The translations under genes were made by a program, and so were the position numbers. From Mangrovibacter phragmitis (GTDB lineage: Bacteria; Pseudomonadota; Gammaproteobacteria; Enterobacterales; Enterobacteriaceae): a DNA stretch of 64,000 nucleotides. Below are positions 19,510 to 32,087 of this stretch, piece by piece. Numbering within the stretch: the first letter of the stretch is position 1; the number at the start of each line of letters is the position of its first letter. The stretch covers positions 124,001-188,000 of the forward strand of contig NZ_LYRP01000043.1 of the NCBI RefSeq assembly GCF_001655675.1, written 5' to 3'. Under the pieces are notes generated by a model that did no database searches, was not told the DNA's origin, and was given only the letters and a program-made list of their open reading frames with translations.

Positions 19510-20832
19510 ATGAGTGAATTTTCCCAGACAGTACCTGAACTGGTTGCCTGGGCCAGAAAGAATGATTTTTCAATTTCACTGCCTGTCGACCGGCTGGCTT
19601 TTTTGCTGGCCATCGCCACACTCAATGGCGAGCGGCTGGAAGGGGAAATGAGTGAAGGTGAGCTGGTTGATGCATTTCGTTACGTGAGCGAAGCCTTTGA
19701 ACAGGCCAGTGAAACCCTCGTCATGCGTGCAAACAATGCCATCAATGATATGGTGCGCCAGCGCTTAATCAACCGTTTTACCAGCGAGCAGGCAGAAGGC
19801 AATGCCATCTACCGTTTAACGCCCCTGGGGATAGGCATTACCGATTATTATATCCGCCAGCGTGAGTTTTCTACGTTGCGGTTGTCTATGCAATTGTCCA
19901 TCGTTGCCGGGGAACTCAAACGTGCGGCCGATGCAGCAGATGAAGGTGGCGATGAATTTCACTGGCACCGTAATGTATTTGCACCACTAAAGTATTCGGT
20001 GGCGGAAATTTTCGACAGCATTGATTTAACCCAACGCATCATGGATGAGCAACAGCAACAAGTTAAAGATGATATAGCTCAGTTGCTGAATAAGGACTGG
20101 CGTGCAGCAATTTCCAGTTGTGAGCTGCTGCTCTCTGAAACGTCCGGTACGTTACGGGAATTGCAGGATACGCTGGAAGCCGCAGGCGACAAGCTACAGG
20201 CTAATCTGCTGCAAATTCAGGACGCCATTCTCGGGCAGGATGACCTGGGTTTTATCGAGCGCTTAATTTTCGATTTACAGAGCAAGCTCGACCGTATTGT
20301 CAGTTGGGGCCAACAGGCGATTGATTTATGGATAGGCTATGACCGCCATATCCATAAATTTATTCGTACAGCTATTGATATGGATAAAAACCGGGTTTTC
20401 GCCCAGCGTTTGCGCCAGTCGGTACAAAATTACTTCGATGCCCCCTGGGCGCTGACTTATGCCAACGCTGATCGTTTATTCGATATGCGTGATGAGGAGA
20501 TGTCCTTAAGGGATGACGAAGTCATGGGTGAGTTACCCGTTGACCTTGAGTTCGAAGAGTTTAATGAAATACGTGAGCAACTGGCCGCGATGATTGAGCA
20601 GTCTCTGCAAGTCTACAAAACCAGAAACCTCCCACTGGATCTCGGCGTGGTGATGCGTGAATATCTGGCGCAATATCCGCGGGCGCGGCATTTCGATGTC
20701 GCCCGTATCGTGGTCGACCAGGCTGTGCGGCTGGGTATAGCAGAAGCGGATTTCACTGGGCTTCCCGCTCAGTGGCAACTTATTAATGATTACGGAGCCA
20801 GGGTACAGGCGCATGTCATCAACAAATATTGA
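19510..20832 (+). CDS. mukF: Chromosome partition protein MukF (kleisin)
   Basis: A 440-residue kleisin subunit of the MukBEF condensin, the same length as E. coli MukF. The N-terminal winged-helix domain dimerises, the middle is helical and binds MukE, and the C-terminal winged helix contacts the MukB head. The start follows AAGGA. It overlaps mukE by 20 bp, and mukE overlaps mukB by 4 bp, giving tight translational coupling of the three subunits. Confidence 0.98.
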   Translation: MSEFSQTVPELVAWARKNDFSISLPVDRLAFLLAIATLNGERLEGEMSEGELVDAFRYVSEAFEQASETLVMRANNAINDMVRQRLINRFTSEQAEGNAIYRLTPLGIGITDYYIRQREFSTLRLSMQLSIVAGELKRAADAADEGGDEFHWHRNVFAPLKYSVAEIFDSIDLTQRIMDEQQQQVKDDIAQLLNKDWRAAISSCELLLSETSGTLRELQDTLEAAGDKLQANLLQIQDAILGQDDLGFIERLIFDLQSKLDRIVSWGQQAIDLWIGYDRHIHKFIRTAIDMDKNRVFAQRLRQSVQNYFDAPWALTYANADRLFDMRDEEMSLRDDEVMGELPVDLEFEEFNEIREQLAAMIEQSLQVYKTRNLPLDLGVVMREYLAQYPRARHFDVARIVVDQAVRLGIAEADFTGLPAQWQLINDYGARVQAHVINKY

Positions 20833-21526
20833 ACAAACAATGCCGGTAAAACTGGCGCAGGCGATTGCCAACCCACTGTTCCCGGCCCTTGACAGCCAAT
20901 TACGCTCTGGCCGTCATATTGGTCTTGATGAACTGGATAATCACGCTTTTTTAATGGATTTTCAGGAAGAGCTTGAGTTGTTCTACATCCGTTATAACGT
21001 AGAGCTTATTCGCGCACCTGAAGGTTTCTTTTATCTCCGTCCCCGGTCAACAACCCTTATCCCACGCTCCGTACTTTCCGAGCTGGATATGATGGTAGGG
21101 AAAATCCTCTGTTACCTTTATCTGAGCCCGGAGCGTCTGGCGAATGAAGGGATTTTTACCCAACAGGAACTGTACGACGAACTACTGGCACTGGCGGATG
21201 AAAGTAAATTACTGAAGTTGGTGAACAACCGTTCTACCGGTTCCGACCTGGACCGTCAGAAGCTACAGGAAAAAGTACGCTCCTCACTCAACCGCCTGAG
21301 AAGGCTGGGAATGATTTGGTTCCTCGGCCATGACAGCAGCAAATTCCGTATATCTGAGTCTGTGTTCCGCTTTGGTGCCGATGTCCGCGCTGGCGATGAT
21401 GCGCGCGAGGCACAATTGCGCATGATTCGCGACGGGGAAGCCATGCCAGTAGAGCAGAGCCTGCAGCTTAATGATGAACAGGAAGACAATAATAATCAGG
21501 ATACAGCGGAGGATGAACAGGAATGA
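20813..21526 (+). CDS. mukE: Chromosome partition protein MukE
   Basis: A 237-residue winged-helix (KITE-type) subunit of MukBEF that binds MukF and regulates the complex. The core is nearly identical to E. coli MukE (234 residues). The C-terminal tail is acidic and slightly longer, with runs of D, E, N and Q. The start at 20813 ([16 protein letters not shown]) is chosen by similarity and lies within the end of mukF; the upstream start at 20786 would add nine residues. Confidence 0.98.
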   Translation: MSSTNIEQTMPVKLAQAIANPLFPALDSQLRSGRHIGLDELDNHAFLMDFQEELELFYIRYNVELIRAPEGFFYLRPRSTTLIPRSVLSELDMMVGKILCYLYLSPERLANEGIFTQQELYDELLALADESKLLKLVNNRSTGSDLDRQKLQEKVRSSLNRLRRLGMIWFLGHDSSKFRISESVFRFGADVRAGDDAREAQLRMIRDGEAMPVEQSLQLNDEQEDNNNQDTAEDEQE

Positions 21527-24500
21527 TTGAACGCGGAAAATTTCGTTCGCTAACACTGATTAACTGGAATGGTTTCTTTGCCAGAACCTTTGACCTGGAT
21601 GAGCTGGTTACTACGCTTTCAGGGGGCAACGGTGCCGGGAAATCAACCACGATGGCTGCTTTTGTCACGGCACTTATCCCTGACCTGACTCTGTTGCATT
21701 TTCGTAATACAACAGAAGCAGGCGCGACCTCGGGTTCGCGTGATAAAGGCCTGCACGGTAAGCTCAAAGCTGGCGTCTGCTACTCCTTTCTGGATGTTGT
21801 GAACTCACGTCATCAGCGTGTGCTGGTGGGGGTGCGCTTGCAGCAGGTTGCCGGGCGCGATCGCAAAGTTGATATCAAACCTTTTGCCATTCAGGGCCTG
21901 CCAATGGCCGTCCAGCCAACTCAACTGGTGACAGAGGCGCTCAATGCCCGCCAGGCCAGGGTGCTGACCTTACAGGAACTGAAAGAAAAAACAGAAGCCA
22001 TGGAAGGGGTTCAGTTCAGGCAGTTCAGCTCCATTACCGATTACCATGCACTCATGTTTGACCTGGGGATTGTGGCGCGCCGTTTGCGCTCCGCCTCTGA
22101 CCGTAGCAAATATTACCGCCTGATTGAAGCCTCACTCTACGGCGGGATCTCCAGCGCCATTACTCGTTCGTTGCGTGATTACCTGTTGCCGGAAAACAGC
22201 GGGGTACGTAAAGCATTCCAGGATATGGAAGCCGCTTTGCGTGAAAACCGTATGACGCTGGAAGCTATTCGGGTAACGCAGTCTGACCGTGACCTGTTTA
22301 AGCACTTAATTTCCGAAGCGACAGATTACGTGGCAGCGGATTATATGCGTCACGCCAATGAGCGCCGCATTCACCTTGACCAGGCTTTAGCAACGCGCCA
22401 GGAGTTATTCACCAGTCGTAAACAACTGGCAACAGAGCAGTATCGCCATGTGGAAATGGCGCGTGAACTGGCTGAGCAGGCAGGGGCTGAAGGTAATCTG
22501 GAAGCTGATTATCAGGCGGCAAGTGATCATCTGAATCTGGTGCAGACCGCTTTACGTCAGCAAGAGAAAATTGAACGCTATGAGGCGGATCTTGAAGAGC
22601 TGCAAATTCGCCTGGAAGAACAAAACGAGGTGGTGGCCGAAGCTCAGGATCAGCATGAAGAGTATGAAGCGCGTGCCGAAGCAGCAGAACTGGAAGTGGA
22701 TGAACTCAAAAGCCAGTTGGCCGATTACCAGCAAGCACTTGATGTTCAGCAAACTCGCGCGCTGCAGTATCAACAGGCGCTGCAGGCTCTTAACCGTGCC
22801 CGTGAATTGTGCAACCTGCCTGATTTAACTGCCGACAGCGCGGACGAATGGCTTGATACCTTCCAGGCTAAAGAGCAGGAAGGTACTGAGACATTGCTCT
22901 CGCTGGAGCAGAAAATGCGCGTTTCGCAAACGGCGCATGCACAGTTTGAAGAGGCCTGGAAACTGGTTTGCGCCATCAGTGGGCCAGTTAGCCGCAGTGA
23001 CGCCTGGCAGGTTGCCCGTGATTTATTGCGTGATGCCTCCGACCAGCGCTATCAGGCCGAGCAAGTTCCGGCACTGCGTATGCGGTTGTCTGAACTTGAA
23101 CAGCGCCTGCGTGAACAGCAAGATGCTGAACGCCTGCTGGCAGAATTCAGCCGCCAGCAAGGGCGCGAAGTATTACCCGAAGAACTGGAAACCTGGCAGG
23201 AAGAGTTCGAAGCCAAAATTGCCAGTTTGTCTGAGCGTGTATCCCAGGCCAGTGAAGAGCGTTCTTCTCTGCGCCAGGAACATGAACAACTCCAGCAGAA
23301 AATTCAGTTATTGACGCAGCGGGCGCCTGTGTGGCTCGCCGCACAAAGCAGCCTGAGCCAGTTATCCGAACAAAGTGGCGAAGAATTTACTTCCGGCCAG
23401 GAAATAACCGAGTACCTTCAGCAATTGCTGGAGCGTGAGCGGGAAAATATCGTTGAGCGCGATACTGTTTCGGCCCGTAAAAAAGCAGTAGACGACGAAA
23501 TCGAACGCCTGAGCCAGCCAGGTGGTGCTGAAGACGCACGGCTTAACGCCCTGGCTGAGCGGTTTGGCGGCGTATTGCTGTCTGAAATTTATGATGATGT
23601 AGGGCTGGATGATGCGCCTTACTTCTCTGCGCTTTATGGGCCTTCGCGCCATGCTATTGTGGTGCCAGAATTATCACGGGTACGCGAGTATCTGGATGGC
23701 CTTGAGGACTGCCCGGAAGATTTGTACCTGATTGAAGGCGACCCGCAGTCATTTGATGACAGTGTCTTCAGTGTTGAAGAGCTGGAAAAAGCAGTGGTGG
23801 TGAAAATCGCCGACCGCCAGTGGCGCTATTCCCGATTCCCTTCAGTGCCGTTATTTGGCCGCGCTGCGCGTGAAAGCCGCATTGAAAGCCTGCACGCAGA
23901 ACGCGAAGCACTGGCAGAAAAATTTGCCACACTCTCTTTCGATGTGCAAAAAACGCAGCGCCTGCACCAGGCATTCAGCCGGTTTATTGGCCAGCATTTA
24001 TCGGTTGCGTTTGACGACGACCCGGAAGCCGCTATTCGCCAGTTGAATACGCGACGTACTGAAATTGAACGTACTCTTTCACAGCATGAGAGTGATAACC
24101 AGCAACAGAAAACGCAGTACGAACAGGCGCGCGAAGGAATCGCACTGCTTAACCGGCTGTTACCCCGTGCTAACCTGTTAGGTGATGACACCCTTGCTGA
24201 CCGTGTTGAAGAGATTCAGGCGCAAGTTGATGAAGCGCAGGAAGCTGCCCGTTATATACAGCAACATGGCAACCAGCTGGCTCGCCTGGAGCCGGTTGTC
24301 AGCGTACTGCAAAGTGACCCTGAGCAATTTGAGCAACTGAAGAGTGACTATGAAAACGCCAGACGCACTCAAACAGAAGCACGCCAGCAAGCCTTTGCGC
24401 TGGCAGAGGTGGTACAACGCCGGGCGCACTTTAGTTACTCTGATGCTGTTGAAATCCTCAGTGGTAATTCCGACTTAAATGAAAAATTGCGCCAGCGTCT

Positions 24501-25983
24501 TGAGCAGGCGGAAACTGAACGCAGCCGTAGCCGTGAAGCATTACGCAGCCATGGCGCGCAGCTTAATCAGTATCATCAGGTTCTGGCTTCGCTGAAAAGT
24601 TCGTGGGAAACCAAAAACGAACTGCTGAGTGATTTGCATAAGGAGTTGCAGGATATCGGTGTCCGGGCTGATGCTGGCGCAGAGGAGCGTGCCCGTACTC
24701 GCCGTGATGAATTGCATAACCAGTTGTCTGGCAACCGTTCACGCCGTAACCAGTTGGAAAAACAACTGACGTTCTGTGAAGCTGAAATGGATAACCTGAC
24801 CAGGGCGTTACGCCGCCTGGAGCGTAGTTACCATGAAATTCGTGAACAGGTCGTGACCGCGAAAGCGGGTTGGTGCGCGGTAATGCGCCTGGTGAAAGAA
24901 AACGGTGTTGAACGCCGGTTACATCGCCGTGAACTTGCTTATTTGAGTGGCGATGATTTGCGTTCCATGTCGGATAAAGCGCTGGGGGCATTGCGCCAGG
25001 CGGTTGCCGATAATGAACATCTGCGTGATGTGTTGCGTTTGTCAGAAGATCCGAAGCGCCCGGAGCGCAAAATCCAGTTCTTTGTGGCGGTTTATCAGCA
25101 TCTGCGTGAGCGTATCCGCCAGGATATTATTCGTACAGATGACCCGGTTGAAGCCATTGAACAAATGGAGATTGAGCTAAGCAGGCTGACAGAGGAACTG
25201 ACCTCCCGTGAGCAGAAACTGGCAATCAGTTCCCGTAGTGTGGCGAACATTATTCGCAAGACGATTCAGCGTGAACAGAACCGTATTCGTATGCTTAACC
25301 AGGGCCTCCAGAGTGTTTCCTTCGGGCAGGTTAACAGTGTGCGGCTGAATGTGAATATCCGTGAAGCACATGCCACACTGCTGGATGTTCTTTCCGAGCA
25401 GCATGAGCAACACCAGGATCTGTTTAACAGCCAGCGCCTGACTTTCTCTGAAGCACTGGCAAAACTCTATCAGCGCCTTAACCCACAGATAGACATGGGG
25501 CAACGTACACCGCAAACCATTGGTGAAGAGTTGCTGGATTACCGCAACTATCTGGATATGGAAGTGGAAGTTAACCGTGGCTCTGACGGTTGGCTGCGGG
25601 CGGAAAGCGGTGCGTTGTCAACGGGTGAAGCAATTGGTACCGGGATGTCCATCCTCGTGATGGTGGTTCAGAGCTGGGAAGATGAATCACGTCGCCTGCG
25701 TGGGAAAGATATTTCACCTTGCCGGTTGTTGTTCCTTGATGAAGCAGCACGTCTGGATGCGAAGTCGATTGCGACACTGTTTGAGTTGTGCGAACGCCTT
25801 GAAATGCAGTTGATTATTGCTGCGCCGGAAAATATCAGCCCGGAAAAAGGCACCACTTATAAACTGATGCGTAAAGTGACTGCTCAGGGCGAACATGTAC
25901 ATGTTGTTGGGTTGCGTGGTTTTGCTCCACCATTACCGGAAACAAGCCAGGATGCAGCCCCGGCAGCATCCGATGCCTCCTGA
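21523..25983 (+). CDS. mukB: Chromosome partition protein MukB (SMC-like condensin ATPase)
   Basis: A 1486-residue SMC-like ATPase, exactly the E. coli length. It dimerises through a central hinge and, with MukE and MukF, extrudes DNA loops to organise and segregate the chromosome. The Walker A motif GGNGAGKS is at 34-41. Long antiparallel coiled coils rich in Q, E, R and A occupy about 240-660 and 790-1270, around the hinge. The C-terminal head has the signature [12 protein letters not shown] and Walker [12 protein letters not shown]. The gene begins in the mukE stop codon and is followed by a strong terminator. Confidence 0.99.
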   Translation: MIERGKFRSLTLINWNGFFARTFDLDELVTTLSGGNGAGKSTTMAAFVTALIPDLTLLHFRNTTEAGATSGSRDKGLHGKLKAGVCYSFLDVVNSRHQRVLVGVRLQQVAGRDRKVDIKPFAIQGLPMAVQPTQLVTEALNARQARVLTLQELKEKTEAMEGVQFRQFSSITDYHALMFDLGIVARRLRSASDRSKYYRLIEASLYGGISSAITRSLRDYLLPENSGVRKAFQDMEAALRENRMTLEAIRVTQSDRDLFKHLISEATDYVAADYMRHANERRIHLDQALATRQELFTSRKQLATEQYRHVEMARELAEQAGAEGNLEADYQAASDHLNLVQTALRQQEKIERYEADLEELQIRLEEQNEVVAEAQDQHEEYEARAEAAELEVDELKSQLADYQQALDVQQTRALQYQQALQALNRARELCNLPDLTADSADEWLDTFQAKEQEGTETLLSLEQKMRVSQTAHAQFEEAWKLVCAISGPVSRSDAWQVARDLLRDASDQRYQAEQVPALRMRLSELEQRLREQQDAERLLAEFSRQQGREVLPEELETWQEEFEAKIASLSERVSQASEERSSLRQEHEQLQQKIQLLTQRAPVWLAAQSSLSQLSEQSGEEFTSGQEITEYLQQLLERERENIVERDTVSARKKAVDDEIERLSQPGGAEDARLNALAERFGGVLLSEIYDDVGLDDAPYFSALYGPSRHAIVVPELSRVREYLDGLEDCPEDLYLIEGDPQSFDDSVFSVEELEKAVVVKIADRQWRYSRFPSVPLFGRAARESRIESLHAEREALAEKFATLSFDVQKTQRLHQAFSRFIGQHLSVAFDDDPEAAIRQLNTRRTEIERTLSQHESDNQQQKTQYEQAREGIALLNRLLPRANLLGDDTLADRVEEIQAQVDEAQEAARYIQQHGNQLARLEPVVSVLQSDPEQFEQLKSDYENARRTQTEARQQAFALAEVVQRRAHFSYSDAVEILSGNSDLNEKLRQRLEQAETERSRSREALRSHGAQLNQYHQVLASLKSSWETKNELLSDLHKELQDIGVRADAGAEERARTRRDELHNQLSGNRSRRNQLEKQLTFCEAEMDNLTRALRRLERSYHEIREQVVTAKAGWCAVMRLVKENGVERRLHRRELAYLSGDDLRSMSDKALGALRQAVADNEHLRDVLRLSEDPKRPERKIQFFVAVYQHLRERIRQDIIRTDDPVEAIEQMEIELSRLTEELTSREQKLAISSRSVANIIRKTIQREQNRIRMLNQGLQSVSFGQVNSVRLNVNIREAHATLLDVLSEQHEQHQDLFNSQRLTFSEALAKLYQRLNPQIDMGQRTPQTIGEELLDYRNYLDMEVEVNRGSDGWLRAESGALSTGEAIGTGMSILVMVVQSWEDESRRLRGKDISPCRLLFLDEAARLDAKSIATLFELCERLEMQLIIAAPENISPEKGTTYKLMRKVTAQGEHVHVVGLRGFAPPLPETSQDAAPAASDAS

Positions 25984-25997
25984 TTAAACAACCAAAC

Positions 25998-26025
25998 AAA
26001 AAAACGGGCAGTGGCCCGTTTTTTG
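25998..26025 (+). terminator. Intrinsic terminator of the cmoM-mukFEB operon
   Basis: ACGGGC-AGTG-GCCCGT with flanking A and T runs (A run to 26004, T run 26019-26023), 15 bp after the mukB stop. The A/T flanks extend the stem. Confidence 0.92.
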
Positions 26026-26238
26026 TTTTACATACAGGATGTTACTCAGGATTTTTGCCGTCTGATATATTTTTGATTTATCTTCATGCATTAATAAAAC
26101 GCCGCCATTTGGGGTGTATTTAACTATCTTTACAAATCAGCGCGACAAGCCGCCAGTCTCTTTATATACTTGGGGCAAGTATCACCAGGAGTTGTTAATT
26201 GATTTACCTGATGAAATAGCATTAAAGGGGGCAGGGAC

Positions 26239-28107
26239 GTGCAAAGTAAGACGAAGCAAATCTTTCGTTTGTCAGTATTAAGTGCAAGTTTTTTTGTGGG
26301 GCTGACAACGAGCGCGCAGTTATGGGCCGATGAACCGGCCATCATCCCCGATGATGCCAATGCGGTGGAAGTACCTCAGGTTGTAGGTGATGATGCTTCC
26401 GCTACTGATACGCAGGCGGTGTCTGTGTCTCCAGAATCAGTTACTCAGGCTAAATCAGCATTGAAACAACTGGCTGACGGGTTCTCACCCGCATATCCTG
26501 AACAACTGGCTCGTTTATATGCCTTGCACCAAATGCAGCCCGTGTGGAATAACCGTGACGCAGTGAAAGCCTTTCAGCAGCAACTGGCTGAAGTGGCAAT
26601 GGCGGGGATCCAGCCACAGTTTACCCAGTGGGTGGAGCGGCTGACCGACCCTGCTGTTACTGGAATGGCGAGAGATATCGTATTATCTGATGCCATGTTT
26701 GGTTACCTGCAATACGTTACTGGTGTGCCCAAAAACGGTAACGTGTGGTTATACAGTTCAAAACCGTACAAACTGGCGCCACCACCTGCAGCCGCTATAG
26801 CAAAATGGCAGAACGCGCTGCGTAATGGTGCTTTTGCTGAATTCATTGATTCCCTTGCTCCGCAGCACCCACAATATGCTGTTATGCATAAATCACTCCT
26901 GAAACTGTTGTCTTATTCAGCAACTGACTGGCCTCAGTTGACCGCCAGGAAAACATTGCGTCCGGGTGACCGTAGCCCGGATGTTGTGGTTTTGCGCCAG
27001 ATTATCAGTGATGTAGACCGGGTTTATAGCGGGGCGGGTATTGTTGCGCCATTAGCATCGACGCCCGCAGCTGCTGTCGTTACAGCCAGTGATGTAGTTA
27101 GCCCGTCGGCGGCTCCTGTTGGTTCGGCTACTGCTTCCCCCAGTTCCCCTGAAGCAACAAGTGGTGAAGCAAGTGAAGCCGTTGACGCATCCTCAAGTGA
27201 TATTTACGACAAAACTCTGGTTGCCCAGGTTGAGCGTTTCCAAAAGTGGCAGGGGCTGGCAGATGACGGTGTGGTTGGTCCTGCGACGCGTAACTGGTTG
27301 AACGTCTCGCCAGCTCAGCGAGCAGCATTACTGGCTCTGAATATCCAACGTTTGCGTTTGTTGCCAGATAAAATGGAAACCGCCATTATGGTGAACATTC
27401 CTAACTTCTCGCTGATTTACTATTCTGATGGCAGCGAAGTACTGGCATCACGGGTTATCGTGGGGCGGCCAGACAGGAAAACACCGTTAATGAGCAGTGC
27501 GCTGAATAACGTGGTACTGAACCCACCGTGGAATGTGCCCGGTACGCTGGCACGTAAAGATATTCTGCCGAAAGTCTGGAATGATCCTGGTTACCTTGAT
27601 CGTCATGGTTACACTGTGCTCAGTGGCTGGAGCCGCGATGCAGAGGTGATTAATCCGTTCATGGTTGACTGGGCGACAATTACCCCATCTAATCTGCCAT
27701 TTCGTTTTCAGCAGAAACCCGGTGCGCACAACTCCCTGGGGCTGTATAAATTTAATATGCCGAGCACCGACGCCATTTATTTGCATGACACGCCAAATCA
27801 CAATCTCTTCAACAGAGATGTGCGTGCGTTGAGCTCTGGGTGCGTGCGTGTGAATAAAGCCTCTGAACTGGCAAATATGTTACTGCAGGATGCAGGCTGG
27901 AACGACGCGCGTATATCCCAAACGTTAAAAGTAGGGGACACGAGGTATGTGCCTGTTCGGCATAAAATTCCGGTGCGGTTATATTATCTGACCGCTTTTG
28001 TTGGTGCTGATGGCCATACACAATATCGAACAGATATTTACAATTATGACAACACTGCTGTTTTGGGGGCGAAAATTTTGCCAAAAGCGGAGCAGTTGAT
28101 CCGCTAA
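26239..28107 (+). CDS. ldtD: L,D-transpeptidase LdtD (YcbB)
   Basis: A 622-residue periplasmic enzyme that forms 3-3 (mDAP-mDAP) peptidoglycan cross-links; E. coli LdtD is 615. Order: N-terminal signal (about 1-30), scaffold domain, a low-complexity Ala/Ser/Pro/Val linker (about 268-320), a peptidoglycan-binding domain with [19 protein letters not shown], and a YkuD catalytic domain with YLHDTPNH (His516) and SSGCVRVNK (Cys535 nucleophile). The start is GTG at 26239 after a G-rich ribosome binding site. Such enzymes allow bypass of beta-lactam-sensitive transpeptidases under envelope stress. Confidence 0.96.
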   Translation: MQSKTKQIFRLSVLSASFFVGLTTSAQLWADEPAIIPDDANAVEVPQVVGDDASATDTQAVSVSPESVTQAKSALKQLADGFSPAYPEQLARLYALHQMQPVWNNRDAVKAFQQQLAEVAMAGIQPQFTQWVERLTDPAVTGMARDIVLSDAMFGYLQYVTGVPKNGNVWLYSSKPYKLAPPPAAAIAKWQNALRNGAFAEFIDSLAPQHPQYAVMHKSLLKLLSYSATDWPQLTARKTLRPGDRSPDVVVLRQIISDVDRVYSGAGIVAPLASTPAAAVVTASDVVSPSAAPVGSATASPSSPEATSGEASEAVDASSSDIYDKTLVAQVERFQKWQGLADDGVVGPATRNWLNVSPAQRAALLALNIQRLRLLPDKMETAIMVNIPNFSLIYYSDGSEVLASRVIVGRPDRKTPLMSSALNNVVLNPPWNVPGTLARKDILPKVWNDPGYLDRHGYTVLSGWSRDAEVINPFMVDWATITPSNLPFRFQQKPGAHNSLGLYKFNMPSTDAIYLHDTPNHNLFNRDVRALSSGCVRVNKASELANMLLQDAGWNDARISQTLKVGDTRYVPVRHKIPVRLYYLTAFVGADGHTQYRTDIYNYDNTAVLGAKILPKAEQLIR

Positions 28108-28284
28108 TTACCAGGTAAATAAGCAGTTTCTGGTTGTATGAAATGTAATGAAGCGTAAAAACGGCCTGTTTTTGCGCTTATTCCTTCGTTTACCCCGTAT
28201 TGACTGTGCGTTATAGGCCAGTTAAGGTGCCTCAGTGCGCCTGAAATGGCTTTTTCTTATATTTTTTACTCAGAATACGACCAG

Positions 28285-28833
28285 ATGAATAAATTAGATT
28301 ATAACCGCCGCCGCTTACTGACGCTGGGCGGGATAGCGCTGGGTGCGGCCGTATTACCAGGCCAGGCATTTGCAACTTTATCCACTCCCCGCCCCCGTAT
28401 CCTGATGTTAAATAATTTAAATACTGGTGAATCCATTAAGGCTGAATTTTTTGATGGTTCCCATTATATAAAAGATGAACTTTCCCGCCTGAACCATTTT
28501 TTCCGTGATTACCGGGCAAACCGCGTTCGCAATATTGACCCTAAACTTTTCGACCAGCTGTATCGTTTGCAAGGTTTACTGGGCACACGTAAGCCTGTGC
28601 AGCTTATTTCTGGCTACCGTAGCCTTGATACCAATAATGAATTACGGGCTCACAGCAAAGGCGTGGCTAAACAAAGCTATCACACCAAAGGCCAGGCAAT
28701 GGATTTCCATATTGAAGGTCTCTCTCTGAGCAATGTGCGCAAAGCAGCCTTGTCGATGCGGGCAGGTGGTGTAGGATATTATCCTCGTAGCAACTTTGTT
28801 CATATTGATACAGGGCCGGTCAGGCACTGGTAA
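28285..28833 (+). CDS. mepK: Murein endopeptidase MepK (YcbK)
   Basis: A 182-residue zinc peptidase (DUF882/M15 type), exactly the E. coli length. It cleaves mDAP-mDAP and other peptide cross-links in peptidoglycan. The N terminus has a twin-arginine signal (RRRLLTLGG, residues 8-16), so export is probably folded through Tat. Zinc ligands His133, Asp140 and His173 are present. It follows ldtD, which makes 3-3 cross-links, so making and cleaving enzymes are neighbours. The start at 28285 is supported by the correct signal length; the frame is open to 28246. Confidence 0.96.
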   Translation: MNKLDYNRRRLLTLGGIALGAAVLPGQAFATLSTPRPRILMLNNLNTGESIKAEFFDGSHYIKDELSRLNHFFRDYRANRVRNIDPKLFDQLYRLQGLLGTRKPVQLISGYRSLDTNNELRAHSKGVAKQSYHTKGQAMDFHIEGLSLSNVRKAALSMRAGGVGYYPRSNFVHIDTGPVRHW

Positions 28834-28862
28834 AAATCCGGCTCAGCCGGATGTGGAGAATT

Positions 28863-29510
28863 ATGAATTATCACATTATTCCGGTGACCGCATTTGCGCA
28901 GAACTGTTCGTTAATTTGGTGTGAAGAAACCCACGAAGCCGCACTGGTTGATCCGGGGGGAGATGCGCAAGTCATTATTGATAATGTCACTCGTCAGGGT
29001 GTGAGTGTAACGAAAATATTGCTGACTCACGGCCACCTTGACCACGTTGGCGCAGCTGCTGAACTGGCGGCACATTACAATGTGCCAGTGATTGGGCCGC
29101 AGCAGGAAGATACATTCTGGCTTGAAGGGTTGCCAGCACAAAGCCGTATGTTTGGTCTGGAAGATTGCCAGCCATTAACGCCGGATCAGTGGCTTGAGGA
29201 AGGCGAAACTGTCACTGTCGGGCAAATGCATCTGTCGGTCCTGCATTGTCCCGGACACACGCCAGGGCATGTGGTGTTTTATGACAAGCTCAGTGCTTTG
29301 CTGATTTCCGGCGATGTGTTGTTTAAAGGCGGGGTAGGGCGTAGTGATTTTCCCCGTGGTGACCACAGCCAGCTCATTGCCTCAATAAAGAATAAATTAT
29401 TGCCCCTGGGCGATGATGTCACTTTTATTCCCGGCCATGGTCCTCTTTCAACACTGGGTTATGAACGCCTGCACAACCCATTCCTGCAGGATGAACAGCC
29501 TGTCTGGTAA
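28863..29510 (+). CDS. gloC: Type II glyoxalase GloC (YcbL)
   Basis: A 215-residue metallo-beta-lactamase-fold hydrolase, exactly the length of E. coli YcbL. It hydrolyses S-lactoylglutathione to lactate and glutathione in methylglyoxal detoxification. The metal-binding motif THGHLDH is at residues 55-61; further ligands are in [15 protein letters not shown] and PGHGPLS. The start at 28863 follows GGAG. It is 29 bp after mepK. Methylglyoxal is the product of MgsA, encoded 31 kb away in the same window. Confidence 0.95.
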   Translation: MNYHIIPVTAFAQNCSLIWCEETHEAALVDPGGDAQVIIDNVTRQGVSVTKILLTHGHLDHVGAAAELAAHYNVPVIGPQQEDTFWLEGLPAQSRMFGLEDCQPLTPDQWLEEGETVTVGQMHLSVLHCPGHTPGHVVFYDKLSALLISGDVLFKGGVGRSDFPRGDHSQLIASIKNKLLPLGDDVTFIPGHGPLSTLGYERLHNPFLQDEQPVW

Positions 29511-29525
29511 GTCATCTGCAGAGAT

Positions 29526-29557
29526 AAAAATACCCGCTCTGACTGGCGGGTATTTTT
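29526..29557. terminator. Bidirectional terminator between gloC and aspC
   Basis: A 12-bp stem AAAAATACCCGC/GCGGGTATTTTT with an eight-base loop, A run on the left and T run on the right. It lies between the convergent gloC and aspC genes and can serve both. Confidence 0.92.
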
Positions 29558-29600
29558 GTTCTGAACGCTGTAATAACGGCAGGTGCCGTTTGTTCAGGTG

Positions 29601-30791
29601 TTAAAGCACGGCAACGATAGCTTCACACAAGGGAGCCATATTATCGGGTGTCATGCCTGCAACATTGATACGCCCTGAAGCCACAGCGTATACCCCAAAC
29701 TCATCACGCAGCCTCAGCACCTGCTCTTTGCTCAGGCCACTGAATGAGAACATACCGTTTTGCTGAATGATAAAGCTGAAATCCACCGTCGCACCTTTTT
29801 CCTGTAGCGTATTCACAAATAACTGCCGCATACGCTGAATGCGCTGGCGCATATCGGTCAGCTCTTGTTCCCACAGGGTACGCAGTGCTTCATTGCTCAG
29901 GATAGTGGCAACAACCGATGCACCATGAGCTGGCGGGTTGGAATAGTTGGCACGGATGCAAATTTTCATCTGGCTGAAAGCCCGGTCCGCATTCTCGCTA
30001 TCTGCCGCAACCAGTGTACAGGCACCGACGCGTTCATTGTACAGGCCAAAGTTTTTGGAGTAAGAACTGGCGACAATCAGTTCTTTGTGTTGAGCGGCGA
30101 AGAGGCGCAGGCCCTGTGCATCTTCTTCCAGGCCACGGGCAAAACCCTGGTATGCGAAGTCAAACAGAGGCAGCCAGCCTTTTTGAACCGACAGTTTTGC
30201 CAGTTCAGCCCACTGCTCTTCTGTCGGGTCAATCCCCGTCGGGTTGTGGCAGCAACCATGGAACAGTACTACATCGCCAGCCTGAGCTTGCTGCAGGCTG
30301 GCAACCATGCCATCAAAATCCAGGCTATGGCTTGCTGCGTCGTAATACTGGTACTCACGCACTTCCAGACCGGCGGCGCTAAAGACACTCTTATGGTTAG
30401 GCCAGCTCGGGTTGCTTACCCAAATGCGTGGCGCAGTCGTGTTTTTGGCGATAAAGTCAGCAGCAACGCGCAGGGCCCCTGTTCCACCTGGTGTTTGGGC
30501 TGTACGGGCGCGTTTATCGGTAACGATGGCGTTTCCCTGGCCAAACAATAACTCCTGGGTACAGCGGCCAAATTCCGGAATACCGTCAATGCCGAGGTAG
30601 TTCTTGGTGCTTTCATTTTCCAGCAAATAATGTTCTGCTTTCTTAACACTGGTCAGAACAGGGGTTTTACCGGTTTCATCTTTATAAACACCAATACCAA
30701 GGTTAATTTTCCCCGGGCGTTCATCAGCACGAAACAAATCGGCCAAACCCAGGATAGGATCAGCAGGCGCGGCAGTTATGTTCTCAAACAT
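29601..30791 (-). CDS. aspC: Aspartate aminotransferase
   Basis: A 396-residue PLP enzyme, exactly the E. coli length. It interconverts aspartate and 2-oxoglutarate with oxaloacetate and glutamate, and acts on aromatic amino acids. The PLP lysine is Lys246 in [16 protein letters not shown]. The conserved [13 protein letters not shown] and substrate arginines are present. It is monocistronic and convergent with gloC. Confidence 0.98.
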   Translation of the reverse strand: MFENITAAPADPILGLADLFRADERPGKINLGIGVYKDETGKTPVLTSVKKAEHYLLENESTKNYLGIDGIPEFGRCTQELLFGQGNAIVTDKRARTAQTPGGTGALRVAADFIAKNTTAPRIWVSNPSWPNHKSVFSAAGLEVREYQYYDAASHSLDFDGMVASLQQAQAGDVVLFHGCCHNPTGIDPTEEQWAELAKLSVQKGWLPLFDFAYQGFARGLEEDAQGLRLFAAQHKELIVASSYSKNFGLYNERVGACTLVAADSENADRAFSQMKICIRANYSNPPAHGASVVATILSNEALRTLWEQELTDMRQRIQRMRQLFVNTLQEKGATVDFSFIIQQNGMFSFSGLSKEQVLRLRDEFGVYAVASGRINVAGMTPDNMAPLCEAIVAVL

Positions 30792-30923
30792 GACATTTTT
30801 CCATTGTGGTAACAGAAGGGAGCTTCGCTATCAGGGTAACGGGAGTTGAGGTAATTGCCAACCGTTTGGCTTAAAAAGAGTGACCAGAGGCGAAAGTCAG
30901 GCTGTTATGCCGGGCGGAATAAA

Positions 30924-30949
30924 AAAAACAGGGCCAAAGCCCTGTTTTT
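30924..30949 (-). terminator. Intrinsic terminator of ompF
   Basis: CAGGGC-CAAA-GCCCTG with five more A-T pairs on each side; on the minus strand a T run follows the stem. It is 29 bp beyond the ompF stop codon. Confidence 0.92.
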
Positions 30950-30977
30950 ATCTCCATAACAACTATGTTGCCTGGAA

Positions 30978-32087
30978 TTAGAACTGGTAAGCAACACCAA
31001 TGTTCAGACCGTTGTCAGTACCAACCCAGCTGCCGTATTTGCGAGTAAAGTCGTTAGCATTCAACAGGTTGAAACGGTAATCACCGTATACGTTGAAGTT
31101 TTTATTGAAGTAGTAAGTAGCACCTGCTTCAATGTATTTAGCTACATCGTAGTCACCGGTTACACCATTAACAACCAGGTCTTTACCCTTGCTCTGTACA
31201 TAAGAAATGGACGGACGCAGGCCAAAGTCAAACTGGTACTGAGCAATGGCTTCAAAGTTCTGCGTTTTGTTCAGGAAGGTTGGTGCCTCAGCGCTATTGG
31301 TCACGTAAGAGGTATTACGGGTTTCTGAATAAACAGTTGCCAGGTAGATATTGTTGGCATCATATTTCAGACCAGTTGCCCAGGATTCAGCTTTTTTGCC
31401 GTCGCCATTACCTTCAGCACTTACAGCACGTTGGTCAGCCAGACGGTGTGAATTGCTGTATGCTGCAATTACGCCAAAGCCGTTGAAGTCATAGCCCAGA
31501 GAAGTACCGAAACCGTCGCCATTAGAGTCTTTGGCTGCGTCAGTATCATTTTTGCCCTGGTATTGCAGAGCGAAGTGCAGGCCATCAACCAGACCGAAGA
31601 AATCGCTGTTACGGTAGGTGAGCATGCCAGCACCACGGCTGGTCATGTAGCTTTCAGTGTTACCACCACCCCAGGTTTCGCCAGACATGGACGGAGCCAT
31701 ATCGGTGTAGGATTCAACGTCGTAAACCACACCGTAGTTGCGACCATAGTCCAGAGAACCATAATCACTGACTTTCAGACCAGCAAACGCCAGACGAGTT
31801 TTATTAGCCTGGCTGCCTTCAGGTGCGTTACCATAGGCACGGTATTCCCACTGGCCGTAACCGGTCAGCATGCTGTTGATCTGAGTTTCACCTTTAAAAC
31901 CGATCTGAGCATAGCTGCCATCTTTGCTGTTGGAGGTGTCACCAGAGGTGATCATGTCACGTTCACCAACAACTTTACCGTACAGATCCAGTTTATTGCC
32001 GTCTTTGTTGTAGATTTCAGCTGCGTTTGCAGCACCTGCTACGAGCAGAGCCGGGATTACCACTGCCAGAATATTGCGCTTCATCAT
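30978..32087 (-). CDS. ompF: Outer membrane porin OmpF
   Basis: A 369-residue trimeric beta-barrel porin for small hydrophilic solutes. A 22-residue signal peptide ends at AANA, and the mature protein starts [16 protein letters not shown]; the C-terminal residue is phenylalanine, as required for assembly. The constriction loop has [15 protein letters not shown] instead of the E. coli PEFGGD type, resembling Klebsiella OmpK35. Two adjacent ATG codons (32087 and 32084) can start. Upstream lie OmpR-type boxes, a promoter and a leader that closely follow E. coli ompF. It is identified as OmpF by location between aspC and asnS and by the leader. Confidence 0.95.
   Translation of the reverse strand: MMKRNILAVVIPALLVAGAANAAEIYNKDGNKLDLYGKVVGERDMITSGDTSNSKDGSYAQIGFKGETQINSMLTGYGQWEYRAYGNAPEGSQANKTRLAFAGLKVSDYGSLDYGRNYGVVYDVESYTDMAPSMSGETWGGGNTESYMTSRGAGMLTYRNSDFFGLVDGLHFALQYQGKNDTDAAKDSNGDGFGTSLGYDFNGFGVIAAYSNSHRLADQRAVSAEGNGDGKKAESWATGLKYDANNIYLATVYSETRNTSYVTNSAEAPTFLNKTQNFEAIAQYQFDFGLRPSISYVQSKGKDLVVNGVTGDYDVAKYIEAGATYYFNKNFNVYGDYRFNLLNANDFTRKYGSWVGTDNGLNIGVAYQF

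Noticed and set aside
29865-30551. 228-codon open frame on the plus strand
   Set aside because: It is antisense to aspC, which carries the complete aminotransferase sequence.
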